From the NCBI GenBank assembly GCA_004335635.1, contig QAXH01003583.1:1-51843 (forward strand): DNA of 51,843 nucleotides, read 5' to 3'. Both the position numbers and the translations under genes were made by a program. This DNA comes from Chloromonas sp. AAM2 (taxonomy: Eukaryota; Chlorophyta; Chlorophyceae; Chlamydomonadales; Chlamydomonadaceae). Below are positions 23,868-36,167 of this stretch, one piece after another; within the stretch, counting starts at the first letter, position 1, and each line of letters begins with the position of its first letter. The notes under the pieces were generated by a model that worked only from the letters and a program-made list of their open reading frames with translations, was not told the DNA's origin and made no database searches.

Positions 23868-24004
23868 GTGGGTGAGGGGGTGAAAGTGTGACAGTGCGAC
23901 CGTCTTGCGGCAGCACTTGTGAAGATGTAGCCATCTGGCGGCAGAAAGTGTGATGGTGAGACCGCCTGGAGGCAGAAAGTGTGACAGTATGGCCATCTGG
24001 CGGC
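23868..24004. repeat. Imperfect tandem repeat in MYB 3' region
   Basis: About four copies of a roughly 34-bp unit carry AAAGTGTGACAGT, GGCCATCTGGCGGCA and variants. Confidence 0.75.
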
Positions 24005-24082
24005 AACCAAATGGCTTTGATTGATCCAGTTAGCTCGGACCTGAGCAAGCTACTTTGCCTCCGCTCTAAGCTTGTCGCTGAA

Positions 24083-24087
24083 TGTAA
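24083..24087 (+). promoter_or_regulatory. Candidate polyadenylation signal of the MYB gene
   Basis: TGTAA, the motif preferred for polyadenylation in chlorophyte algae, occurs 259 nt after the stop codon. The pentamer is short enough to arise by chance. Confidence 0.3.
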
Positions 24088-26121
24088 ACGGTTCACAAGG
24101 GCAGCAAGCCGCAACCAGAGCTTATATTGTACCTGATGTCACATTTACGCTTGTGTATGTCGCACTGTGCACATGTGGTTACACCAGCTGGCAAAGTCAG
24201 TGCATGTGGAAGTTGGTGCTTCAAATCAGTGCAGGACAGGATGCAAGCACGGAATGCTTGGTAGCCACAGAGCTTGGCTCAGCAGTGCTATTAAGCAGTG
24301 CACTGACAGGCTACCCTGACTTTCCAGGACAGTTTGGGATTCCTTCCTGTATGAGATTCTGTACTTGACTGATTGTGGTGTTGGAGCGACTGACTTCTCA
24401 TTCTTGACTGACCATGACTAGGAAACGCTCCGTTGTATGTTTTACTGACATCAGGCATTTGTTATGGAGCAGTTTGGATCACAGTTGGGATTGGCCATTC
24501 GATTGTCGTACTGAACAGGTCTTGCTGTAAGCCGAAATGATAGAACAGAGGTGCAAGACGCACATCCCAGGCTGCAATGGTATCCCTCTGAAATCCATGA
24601 ATGCCAGCATCAGAGTTTCGTTAGCTGGCCAAGCTCTGACAGTAAGCCCTGACAGGTCAACAAGGCTACGGCTGTGCTGCGGCACTTGGCATCGCACGTT
24701 GAGACTGCTGAGCCTTTGGTGTGGCAGCAAGAGTTACATTACAGCCTCGGCCTCCAGACAGGTAAGTCACTAGAGGCCAGTCGGAGGGTCACCCAGCAAA
24801 AACAGCTGAAAGACTGGTGTGGTAGGTCCGACATTTGCTTTGAGCACTCAAGTCAGAAACAAGCCAGTGAGAACTGGGATTTCTTACATCTTCTTGAGCC
24901 AGTGCGATGCATGCTGAGCTTAAGCATCAGAACCCAACACACGGCTCCCTTGCACTGCAACGGACACACAGAATGCATGCAGGCGGTTGAAAAAGTGGTT
25001 GAGGCCGCCACAAACAGTGTGTAAGACTTGACTCAAAACAACAGGCCGACCGCTATAGCCATGTGCAAAAGCAACATTGGCCTGCAGCGACTTGTGAACA
25101 AGTAGCGGAAGAGCATGGAAGCGGTGCAAATGTAGGATAAGTGTGAATGCAGGGTCATTAGAAAGGCAACTAGTCATACATTCCCAATGCCAACAAAACG
25201 AATATCGTTCCATCATATTACTTTGACCCCAAAAGCAGCGGGCAAAAGAAAGCATGAACGACTGGCGATGAATCCCAGGAGGAGCTTGACATGCCTGGGC
25301 ATATAAAGTGTAGGCTTGAATGAAGATAGCTGCAGTTGCGCTGCAGTGTACAAGTCGAGCAAAAGCACAAAGGTTTGAATGATGAACTACGCTTACTAGC
25401 ATTATGACCATGCCCGGCCTAAAGCATCAACCGTTGGCAGTGTGTTTATTTCTGAGTTGCAAATCACACCAAATGATCGTCTGTACCACGCCACGTGGGG
25501 AAGAAACGGGTTCCAAGGTCACCATGTGAAGCATGTGGTGCATGGCGCGCAAGATACAAGGGGATAATCCAAGCTATTAGAGGTCTTGTCCCCGTATGAT
25601 CTGCATCAGCTTGAGCCTTACTGGTATGCTTGATGGGGCCACTAGACCATGCGCCCCTGATCAGTAGCACTACTAGGGACTGTGAAGTACCCATTACCCA
25701 TTAGGAGGATGTCACTGTGGTCCCTGCTGTACTTTGCACTCACTGGTCTGCTTTGCGAGGCCACTAGACCATGCGTGCCTTGTCATGAATACTAGTTGTT
25801 GTGGGGTTCCCTGCTTCAGTATGCCTTAACCGCTGCTGCTGTGCATAGTAAGCCCATAGTAAGGCCATCGTAGGCCCATCAACGTCCCTAACCTTATCAA
25901 TGGTATCACGAGGCTATGCATGATCAGTCCGTCCTGACCGGTGCCGCAGCTATGCAAGAGGAGCGATTTGCTATTATGCAAGTGCAACAAAACCCAGTTA
26001 GGTCCTCCTGAAGGGATTGAGCCCCTCACACATCCATTGTGTAAGTACTCTGGGAACACTGATTGGCACGAAATGAATTGACATTCAACAAGGCGCTATT
26101 GCAGACGTTTCAAAATGTCGA

Positions 26122-29100
26122 TCACTGCGTGGGTGCCAATGCTGCTGTGGCGAGGCGTAGCTTGATCCGAGCGCCCAAGGTGGTCACGCCCAGTTCGCAT
26201 AGCATGTCATCGCTCACTGCAAAGGCGAGGAATGAGTCACATGGAATGAGCGAGGTAAATGGCTAAGGAGTGGTTGCAACTCTTTCTGCATGGCAGATGA
26301 GATGCATAAATCAGACACCAACAGACAGTAGCGGTTGGAACTGGCTGCAAGACACAGACAAAAGGAAACAAAATAAGCAAATCAAACAAAGAAGACATGA
26401 CGGGCATACCAATCATGACGGGCATACCAATCATGACGGGCATACCAATCATGACGGGCAGCAATCAGGTAAAGAGGCGGTGAGAGAAAAGTGAAGTGAT
26501 GATCCCATGACCTGGTGCGTATGCCTTCCATACCAGGCAAGCCGTCAAGCTTCCTTCTCCCTTGGACTTGAATAGAGTGATGGCGGCTTGTAGTGCTGGT
26601 GTCATGGAATGGAAAGTGCATGCGGGGCCTGGCTGGGGTACACTCTATACGTTGCACACTATCTCACTCACTGTGTGGCAGCACTTCGGGTGTGATCTGC
26701 TCCTGCACGAATCTGGGCAGTAGCTCCTGCAGCCCTAATTCTTCCAGCAGAACGATGATGTCGGTGAACGCCTCGGGAGAGAGCACCAGCTGAGGGGGCG
26801 GGCCTGCAAAAGTGGTTGTCGGTCGAGGACGGTCAGCCTATAATGTGGATATCAAACCACCTCTGGCATTGAACTCACGAACGAGGCGTTTGTGGAGGTA
26901 TTGCATGACGACAGGTATGAGAGGCATGCCACTACCACTTATGCATAATGATCTCATCGTAGATCGTCAAAAATGATGGTACTTGCATTGAACTGCACAG
27001 GTAAAAACGAGATACATGAACCACTTCAGATGAAAATGCGAAAGAAGCAAACGCAAAATACGGAAAGAACACGAGGCTGCAAACATGCTGGGCATGCCTT
27101 GGGGCGTACCTGATGACCTTGTCACTGGCAATAGATTAGAAATGATGGCAAGTGAAAGGTTGATTGGGATACACAACGTGAGAGGGCAAGCCAGGAGACT
27201 GTTTTTGCAGTGACAAAAGGGACTCTTACATACTGCAAAACAGCTGGGGAAAAGAAAAAAGATGTTTGCCAGTTCTGGGACTTTGAGGTCTGGGATGTGA
27301 CACGCCACTTGGTGGTATTGGCAGTCAATGTTTTGAGAACGAAAATTCGCCGAAAGTTGCAAGCACCCCAGGCAAAAGTTTGTCAGTTCTGGGACAGTTT
27401 GTGTGAATAGGTCTGTAATACCGCCAGGACCCATTGTGTGTCAGCAAAGCGGCTTCCCACGGGCGTTGCCATTACCCAAAAAGTGCAAAAGCCGTCGAGG
27501 GAAGGCATGCAGAGTACCGAGACAAGGAACGCTGGCAAGCAGGCCAGTAATGCTCTTATTTGTTGTGTTTGTGGCAATAATTTGTGGCCAAGCGAAGTGA
27601 TCGGCCTTGGGAGCGTCGCAGCTTGTGCAGCCGGCCTTCGCGGGTCATTCGCATCGAGCGCAGCAAGACCTCATGCAGAAGGAGATTCGTGTTGTACCCG
27701 ACTCCAATAGCACAGAGAAGGAGATTCACCAGGTGCGCACTTCGGACGAAGCATAGAGGGTCACACACTTGCTTGTACATGCAACCAGTTGACAGGTTGA
27801 GTTGTGTTGCCGCGCTTCTTTCATGTTTGGCATATGTTAGTAATTCAACACCAGTACACTCAATCACATTTTGCCACGAAAACACAAACCAGAAACGTGT
27901 TCCAGTGGTACTCTCAGAAATAGTCCCACAACTGGCAAACTTCTTCGCGTAAATGCGACTTGGCCATGCCAGCAGTCACGCTGCCTTACCTGGCACTATA
28001 TTGGTTCTCTGGCCGTCCGTTGAGGACACTACTGAGCCGTACACGCTCCCGCGCCGGGCCTGGAACAGTGACCTGGGTGAACGGGAGGGCTCGTCAGGGG
28101 CAGTCCTGCAAAAGTGTAAGTCGGTGACATTCAGTTGTCGGTTGCATCAGCTGTTGAGTCAGTTGGGATACACGTGACTGCTCAGCCTGGTCTGCGCTGC
28201 GCAGGGTTCCCTCATCTAGCTGCACATGGACCAGGGAAGTACCAGGGAAGTACCAGGGAAGTACCAGGGAAGTACCAGGGAAGTACCAGGGAAGTACCAG
28301 GAAACTCAATTATGCAATGCGAAATCGCTTTGCAGCATTGTCAATTTATAGCATAATGAATGGACTGAAATTGTCGCTAAGCCAAGAGCTGACATTGTAG
28401 TTGGGCGTTCAAAGGTACTGGCACGTCTAGCTGCCAGAAAACCGCAGCAAGGCGCCTTGCATCAGTGAGGCAGTACAATTGCACTGCATATAAAGCACGT
28501 GCAAGCATTTTCTGGTACAAACCATCCAAGAACTCAAGACATACGGACTAACTGTTGCTGCCTGAATCAACCTGCAAGTAGCTGACACTTTGCAGGCCGC
28601 ACCTGAGTCTGTAGTCAGTCATGTCGTTTCTCATCGCTCGCTTGGGCTCCGAAACCACAGACCCGTGCTTTCCGTTACTGAATCGGTTGCTGAGGTAGCC
28701 TCCCAGCTGGGGCTGGCTGCTGTGGCTGAATCCGCTGGCTCCTGGCGGGCCCAGGCTGCCTGAGGGTTTGCTGAAGCCCGGGCTGCTGTTGTGGTGCTGA
28801 GTTGCACCGTATAGGAAACCAACTGTGTGCGTCAGGGGCGGAGCACTTTCATATGCGCGAACCATTGCATCCTGCATGCAGCACATTGGCACAATGCAGA
28901 TCGTTGACGCACACACATTGACACAATGCAGATCGTTGACGCACACACATCGGCACAATGCAGATCGTTGACGAAAACACATTGGCACAATGCTGATTGT
29001 TGACGCACACACATGGACACAACACACTGAAGATCAGCAACACATTGAATAAAACGGTCGACATAGCGACGAAAGAACTGGAAAACCTGAGCTGCTTGAG

Positions 29101-29764
29101 ATCAGTGTCATTTCCCTTCCCTTGACAACCGTCCTGTTGCTGCTCACACCATGCATACCATGCACAGCAAGTCACCAGCCTACATTCAAACCTAGTGTCC
29201 TGTCTAAACTCATATCTATTTACAGCAGGGAAGCCGCTACAGGGCATGGACGGAAGTGACACCGCCCTGCTCTACCCGGAGCAAGGCAGCAGTGAAACAA
29301 GAAGAGCAAAGCGTGCAAGCGATCTCCGCCCACCTCGGCTTCCTTGTTGATCTAATATATCTTTGCAAGCGACTTGGAAACCGACTTTAAAACCGATTTC
29401 ACGACTATGCTTGGCTCACCTGCATGGCCGTGAGCCTTCGCTCCGCGATCGCCACCTCCGCCTTGGCTCTGGCCAGGTCTCTTTCCAGTTGCGCCACATG
29501 CGACAGGGCCACCGCGATCTGCTCCTCCAGTTCAGCCACCCGCAAGCTCCCATCTAGGGCCTGACGGGATGCCGATCCTGCCACCACTGCCGATGCGGCG
29601 GCGGAGCGAGCAACTGCCAACTGATCGTTCAGGGTGTCCACCTGTGTCGCAGACACGTGCCAAAGCAGTGTCAAATTCATCGTTTGGTTGTTCCTTCCAA
29701 TCATTGTGGTCACACGTTTCGTGCGAGCTAAGCCGAAATAGAAGAATTCACATAGTTTTCATCG

Positions 29765-29795
<31 letters not shown>

Positions 29796-32700
29796 TACAT
29801 GGCTTCTCATGATTTCACCCACAGTACTGCAGCTAGACGCAAAGTTGTTGTTTGAGCTATAATTGGATTCGCTTCTTCTTCTGCTTCCTTCTGTGAACAC
29901 ACCAAACAAGTCTCAATCGCCCTGAAGGCCCTTACCCACCTCTTGCGCCAGACGTTCCACCTCCTCCACAGTTTCATCCAGCTGCCTGGCCAGCAACGCA
30001 CTCCGTTTCTTTTCCGTTTCCAGCGCCTCTGTCACTCCTGTGTCGGTGTTGTTGGCGGGGGGCCGACCGCGCAGGGCGCTAGTGTAGGCAGCCATGGCCT
30101 GTGAAGGCAAAGCCGAGAGGTGGGGTCTTAGGGTTAGGGTTTAGGCATGGGGTTTAGGCATGGGGTTTACGCAGGTAATCAGGCAAATTATTACGCAGGT
30201 AGTCAGGGGATTCATTGCACCTGTGTAATAAGCATCCTTCACTGCGTTATCGTTGTTTTTGACCGACAACAGTATGCAATCATTGGGAGTGCTGAACATG
30301 ATAATGGCACATGGCATGACAGTGCATGCGGCCATGGCCAGTGCAGGCCAGACAGAGCACAGGAATGTGGGTGGGCACTTCACTGCCGAATAGAAATCAA
30401 CAGTCCGCTGAGGGTTAGTTGCTGCCACATGTGACACAGTACGTCTAGTGCTGGACTAGGTACCATAGGAGGCGATTGAGGCTACTGGCGACCGAGGACA
30501 AACGCCTGTTCTCTGAGCAACGACCAACAAACAAGCATGTTGGTTCACGAGGGGGGTCTGAGAGATGATACGATCAGCCATCAGTCGAAAAGTACATCCA
30601 GCACTCTGACAAAACGGGAAGATGCTATCAAGATTTGCCCATGCTCTTACATCAGCACAGTGGGGCCTGCTACCAGCATGGCTACGATTCCCTGGCCATC
30701 AGCACCGTTAGCATCTCACCATGTCCTGGCGTCCTAGCTTGCAGAATCTGCAGTGAGCCCGTGTTGGCCTGCCCGCCTTGCCCAGGGATTGCGATGCTGT
30801 TGAAATGCTATGTTATCAAAGGTTGAGATAGCACCTATCAAGGTGTTATCTGTTGAAGGCAATGCTTCCACTTGCCTGCAGAATCTGCAGTGAGCCGGCC
30901 TTGGCGTCATCCGGTGGCGTGCCCGCCTTGCCCAGGGCCGTCGACAGCGTTGCGTTGCCCAGTTCGAACAGGTGCAGCGGGCAGATCCTGACTAGCTCCA
31001 TGAGGGCGCGCTGGATGGGCATGAGCCGGGCGGCGTTGGTGGACACCTGACTGGAAAGGTTGGTCATCCTGCAAATATGATCAGGAAGACGGAAACAATG
31101 GTTAACGAAAGGGATAATACTTTGCAACAGCTATGTTGAGCACCTACTGGGCAATTTATATGTTAGGCACTTACTTGGCAATTTCTGCTGTCACGTGTGC
31201 CACTTGCAAGTCCACATCGTGATGCTGCAGCAGATAGGTCATCCCACCACGCCACTGAACCGCCTCAACCAACTGCAACCGACACAGTAACGGAACCAAT
31301 CAGACATGAAAGGTGACACGGTTTTGAAGTGCAAAGTGAGGCGAACAAAGCAAGCAACGCATGATGAAGGAAGGCAGAAAACACGAGGCTGACAAAGTGA
31401 AAGCAGTAACCGACCGACTAGCCTCTTCCTGAAGGGACCTTCACATGGCCTTACTGACAAAGCACAGGTTTCGTGTTTTTAGTTGACATGGGGGAAGACG
31501 GTACAGGACACAAGACGGGACGTGTACCGCCCTGACCTACCTTTAAAAGCAAGAAAGAGAAAGGAACGTATGAAGAAAGGCGAGAACAGGCCCGCAGGCA
31601 GAAAGGAAGGAACAATGCAGAAAGAAAGACAAGCGGCTGAGTCGGAAAAGTCAACGGTTGAAGAGTCCCCGGAATGCGCTTTGCCCTACCTGATTCTGGT
31701 CGGTTTCTACCAGTCCTGCACGTGCACGCGAGCTGATGAGCACGTTTCCAGGAGGAGCAACGGCTAGTAGGTTGGCAGAGTCGGTTGGGAGTTGCCCGGT
31801 CAGTTGCATCACGGGGTGTGACGTGCCCACAACCACCCCCTGTGCGTCAAGCAAGGAAAGCATGTGTGTGCATTCTCAGTTCACGCCTCGTATACTGACA
31901 GTGCCAGCGTCGGCATGGGTCAAGTCAGTATGGTTCAAGTCCGCATGGGTCAAGTCAGCATGGGTTCAGTCAGCATGGGTCAAGTCAGCATGGGTCAATC
32001 AGCATGGGTCAAGTCAGCATGGGTCAATCAGCATGGCATGGGCACACCTAGAACCACCTGGAGTGGAAATACAAGCGATGCCATGTGCTCTCTTGCACGC
32101 CATACTTGCGGGTTGACAAAGTCAGACTTGCATATTGGCAGTGCCAGCGACAGATTGCCCTGGCATGCTACTGGTATGATAAGAAATGTGATTGATTTAT
32201 GTGATGTCCTCTCGTGCACACGCACCCTTGATGGTAAACTACGGTGGAGAAAGATTACGTGACAGCACGCAGCATTGCAGGCCATGGGAGGGAAACTGTG
32301 GACGTCCCCATGACCTGGTGTATATGCCTGTTCATATCAGGGCAAATGCTGATATGAAACGGCACGGAACGGAATTGGCATCGCCCTGAGTTATCCTGAG
32401 CACGAAAAAACGATCCCGAGCACGAAAACAAAACGAGCGAGCGAAACCCAGTCCTCAACCAACCACCAGGCTGTACCTGGGCAGGCAGCATGTGCAGCGC
32501 AGCCGAGATGACGAGCCTCATGTCCTCTGCTGCGGTTTTGTTGTCGGTTTCCAACGCCTCCATGAGGGCCCTCATGATGCTCAGAGCACGTGACACCTGA
32601 TCTGACTCACCCTTCAAACCTGCACGTTGAATTCAAAATTCAAATGCCGTTTTGTTGATGCAACTGCTCTTGGCGGGCTCTCGCATCAGCTCCCAATCAC

Positions 32701-35700
32701 GTCACTTTAATAGCTTTGCGAAGACTTGCCGCCGTTCAGCCTGTCTATTCTTGCACTGTTCCATCAGACGAGATACACATGCCTGCTCTTCAAGTCATTG
32801 GTCAATCTTCTCTTCCATCAGCAGTCAGACCAGACTTCACGCGGTGTAATTGTAAGAGACAACGGACGATTCCCTCTTACCCGTGAGGATGGTTAGGTGC
32901 GCCTGGGTGGGGTCGTCCACACAGTAACCGCTGTGTGCCTTAACCGCCAAGTCCAACTGAATGTGCAGCCTGCAATGTGATTTGAATAAGTTACAATGAG
33001 ATTCAACTTGCACTGACCACCTTGAGAAAGGATTAGTGGTTTGTTTTGGTCAAATCAGGCCAGCAGTGACAACCAGTTATTGGCGACTCGTATTTGAAGC
33101 TGGCAAGATTTTGAGGACAGAAACAACCAACCACTCCCAACAACCAAGCAACTACTCCCAACACTCAACCTGGTGAGGAGGGCTGCTGCGTTGAGAAGGA
33201 ATAGTGGTTTGCTTCAGTCAACATCTTGTGCCAGCATTGGCAGTTGTGCTTTGCAGTATGTGGCTGGCGGCAGTAGTTGCATCTACAGCTGGGTGAACTT
33301 GCATTGTGACTGTGGACAGAAAAAACATGCTTGCTGGCCACAACTGACCAACCAATACTCACTCCAGCCGACCAACCAACCACACGCAACAACCTAACCA
33401 ACCTTGTGAGGATGGCTGCTACGTCATCGATGCTGCAGCGTGCGCTCAGCTCCCGGTGATTGACAAACTGAACCGACAACATGGTCAGTTGCTTGTAGAC
33501 CTGGGGGCAACCAAGGTAACAGCATGAGGGAGGGAAGGGTCCAGGGCCACACCACATTTGATTTTCCAAGACACGGTCAGGATGAACGAACTTTCAAATC
33601 TTGGTGTTTATCACAGTGTTCAAAGGAGGTGCGAGCACAAACTGGCAGCAAGACCTTGGATGCATTGCTCCGTTGCATCTTGACGCCATGGCACAATAAA
33701 ACTAGTCATATGCTGAGGTAAACAGTCGTTCTAAGTACTGATGTTGTTGCAGCATGCCTTTGGTCCAAGGAGCGCAAGGATGATGAAGGATATCAATTCT
33801 TGTCTGTTACACTTTGTCGCCATCTGTGTTTTGGGATGTGATGGCAAGCCTCTTATGATGGTTGTTATGCAGACGAATGCATGATATGCCCCAACATGAT
33901 GATCTTCGACCAGTTTGTTGTTTCCTTGGCCTGACTCCAGCGTTGTGGCCACCCACTGTTTGGTGGGTGAGTGCACACTGGTCACTTCACTTGTAAAAAG
34001 GCGCGCCTTAACTGACCTGCACATTATTCCCTTGTCCTGACTCGAGCGCAGTGGCCACCCCCTGAGGCAGGGAGCTGCCCCATGCTTGTGTGTCGACCAG
34101 GGGTGCCAGGCCGCCGGGCACACGCGACACCTCATCGCTGCCCGCAATCTCGCCCGCCTGCGGTTACAACGTTGCAAAGCGGTTATGACGAGAAAAAGTC
34201 CCATGTCTGCGCGTACGATGCGCACAAGGTGCGTGTTCCTCACCGAGAAACAAATGAAACTTGTTTGGAGGGCAATGATCAGGAAAGAGATACAAAGCAC
34301 GGAGTAATGGGCGGATTGGACAAGGGCTGCAAAGATCACAGTGTGGAGTGGAGCTATAAGCATGTGGCAAGGAGAAGGTGGTATAAACCATCGCGGCTTT
34401 ACCTTGCCTTGCACTTATAAAATATCGACAAAACTGACCGTGTATGTTTCATCTCTGAAGCGCAGGTGTGCAGTGATGCGAGCGAGGATCTCCTGCCGGC
34501 CAAAGGGCTTGATCAGGTAATCTGCATGGACAAGCAGGCAAGAAGCCTTTTGTTTTACCACCAACGGCCCTGTTTGAAGGTAGGTTGCCTCAGGGGTCGT
34601 CTGCCTACCAGGTGCTGCGTAATGGCTAACAATAAAAAGGAGGGACTCCTGTGCAATGATGTATGTTACAACATATCATATAGTGCATTGTGTTACATAA
34701 AGCTATGTGCATCTTCTGGAAGTTCTCAGCATAGGTTTTCCATGCTCACTACAGTGCAATCCGACACCGCACCCACAGAACAATGTGACACTGTGCAGGC
34801 CTCAAGACTGCTGTGCTTCCTTATTCTAGGATTTTCCTGCCTACTACAGCGAAGTCAGCTAAGAGGGTGGCAAACAAGAAAAAAAGCCGCAGTGCTGTGC
34901 CGTACCGTTGCTTCCGGACATCAGCCCTTCCACGATGTTTTCCTCCTTGCTCTTAGCGCTGATCATGATGATGGGCACGCACGACAGGGGGAACATTTCG
35001 CGGATCAGTCGGCAAACCTGCGCAAAGGACAGAGTCAGGTTGTATCGGGGCTGTGGCGAGCCATCAAGTAAAATTCAACTGCAACCTAGCGGCCAGCAGT
35101 TGCGTCAGTGTGTGTGGCTACGATAGCGAGCAGTGGCAGCTCGTGTGGTAGAGGTTTGGGCCTTGATGCCGCATCTAGGGACCATCTAGTGAGGCCTCAT
35201 ATGATCTAAAGAGACGCATGCATCATCCTCACCTCGTATCCGCTCATGCCCGGCATCATGACGTCCAGCAGTAGTACATCCGGCAGCTCATCAAACGACT
35301 CAAGCGCATCCAAAGCCTCCTGACCATTCATGGCCTGGGTGATCTGCGAAGCGATCACACTTTGAATTTGATTTAGTATTATATTTACTTAGTATTATAT
35401 TATATGTCAAATAGTGACCAAACACTGGACACAAGCTGCACGTACTCTGGACTAGCCCCAGACTGGCAACAAGCAACCATCAGGGACCGCGGACAGTGAA
35501 TCACAAGCTGCACGTACTCTGGACCAGCCCCAGACTGGCAACAAGGAACCATCAGNNNNNNNNNNNNNNNNNNNNNNNNNNNNNNNNNNNNNNNNNNNNN
35601 NNNAGACTGGCAACAAGCAACCATCAGGGACCGCGGACAGTGAATCACAAGCTGCACGTACTCTGGACCAGCCCCAGACTGGCAACAAGGAACCATCAGG

Positions 35701-36129
35701 GACCGCGGACAGTGAATCATGCAGTCAGTCGACAGAGTGCGGCGAGCAAAGATTTAATGATATAAGAGAACCCTCTTTGTCCCAGTTGAGCTGATCATTT
35801 TGGCTGTCATCGAATGGTGGCTAGGCATTGGCAATTGATTGAGTGGAAGATTTCTAATAGTGTGAGTCACGGCACATTCGCAGATACTTCGGGCTTGCAG
35901 ACTGGAAGCGCACACAGACCCAATCAAATCAGCAAATTGATGCCTTCTTTTATCATGCAGTACTTGAATACAACTCTAATGTCTGATTGATCTTACCCGA
36001 TACTTGTCCGTGTCCAAAAGGTTCTGGATGACCACTGCAAAGCAAACCAAGCAACGTCGCAAACAGGTCAAGCCTGCAATGCTTTACGATACAAAGTGGG
36101 CACAAATGTCTGCACAGGTCTTTCATCCT

Positions 36130-36167
<38 letters not shown>

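Larger units (their letters stand above)
23825..26121. other. Spacer between convergent MYB and opsin-kinase genes
   Basis: It holds the 3' UTRs of both genes. A short tandem repeat lies at its left end. The segment 25540-25800 has two versions of GGCCACTAGACCATGCG. Open frames are short and not exon-like. I see no gene. Confidence 0.6.
26122..26803 (-). other. C-terminal SAM domain
   Basis: Two exons joined in phase give [20 protein letters not shown], then [11 protein letters not shown], then [20 protein letters not shown]. This fits the five-helix SAM pattern (hydrophobic L.ELGL..YL..F, then DL.ELGI..LG.R.K). SAM domains mediate homo- or hetero-oligomers. The chain ends 10 residues later. 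Confidence 0.75.

Noticed and set aside
27556..27740. Minus-strand frame [21 protein letters not shown] as an exon of the opsin-kinase gene
   Set aside because: Exon 27990 joins 26803 in the correct phase, and no acceptor with compatible phase precedes this frame.
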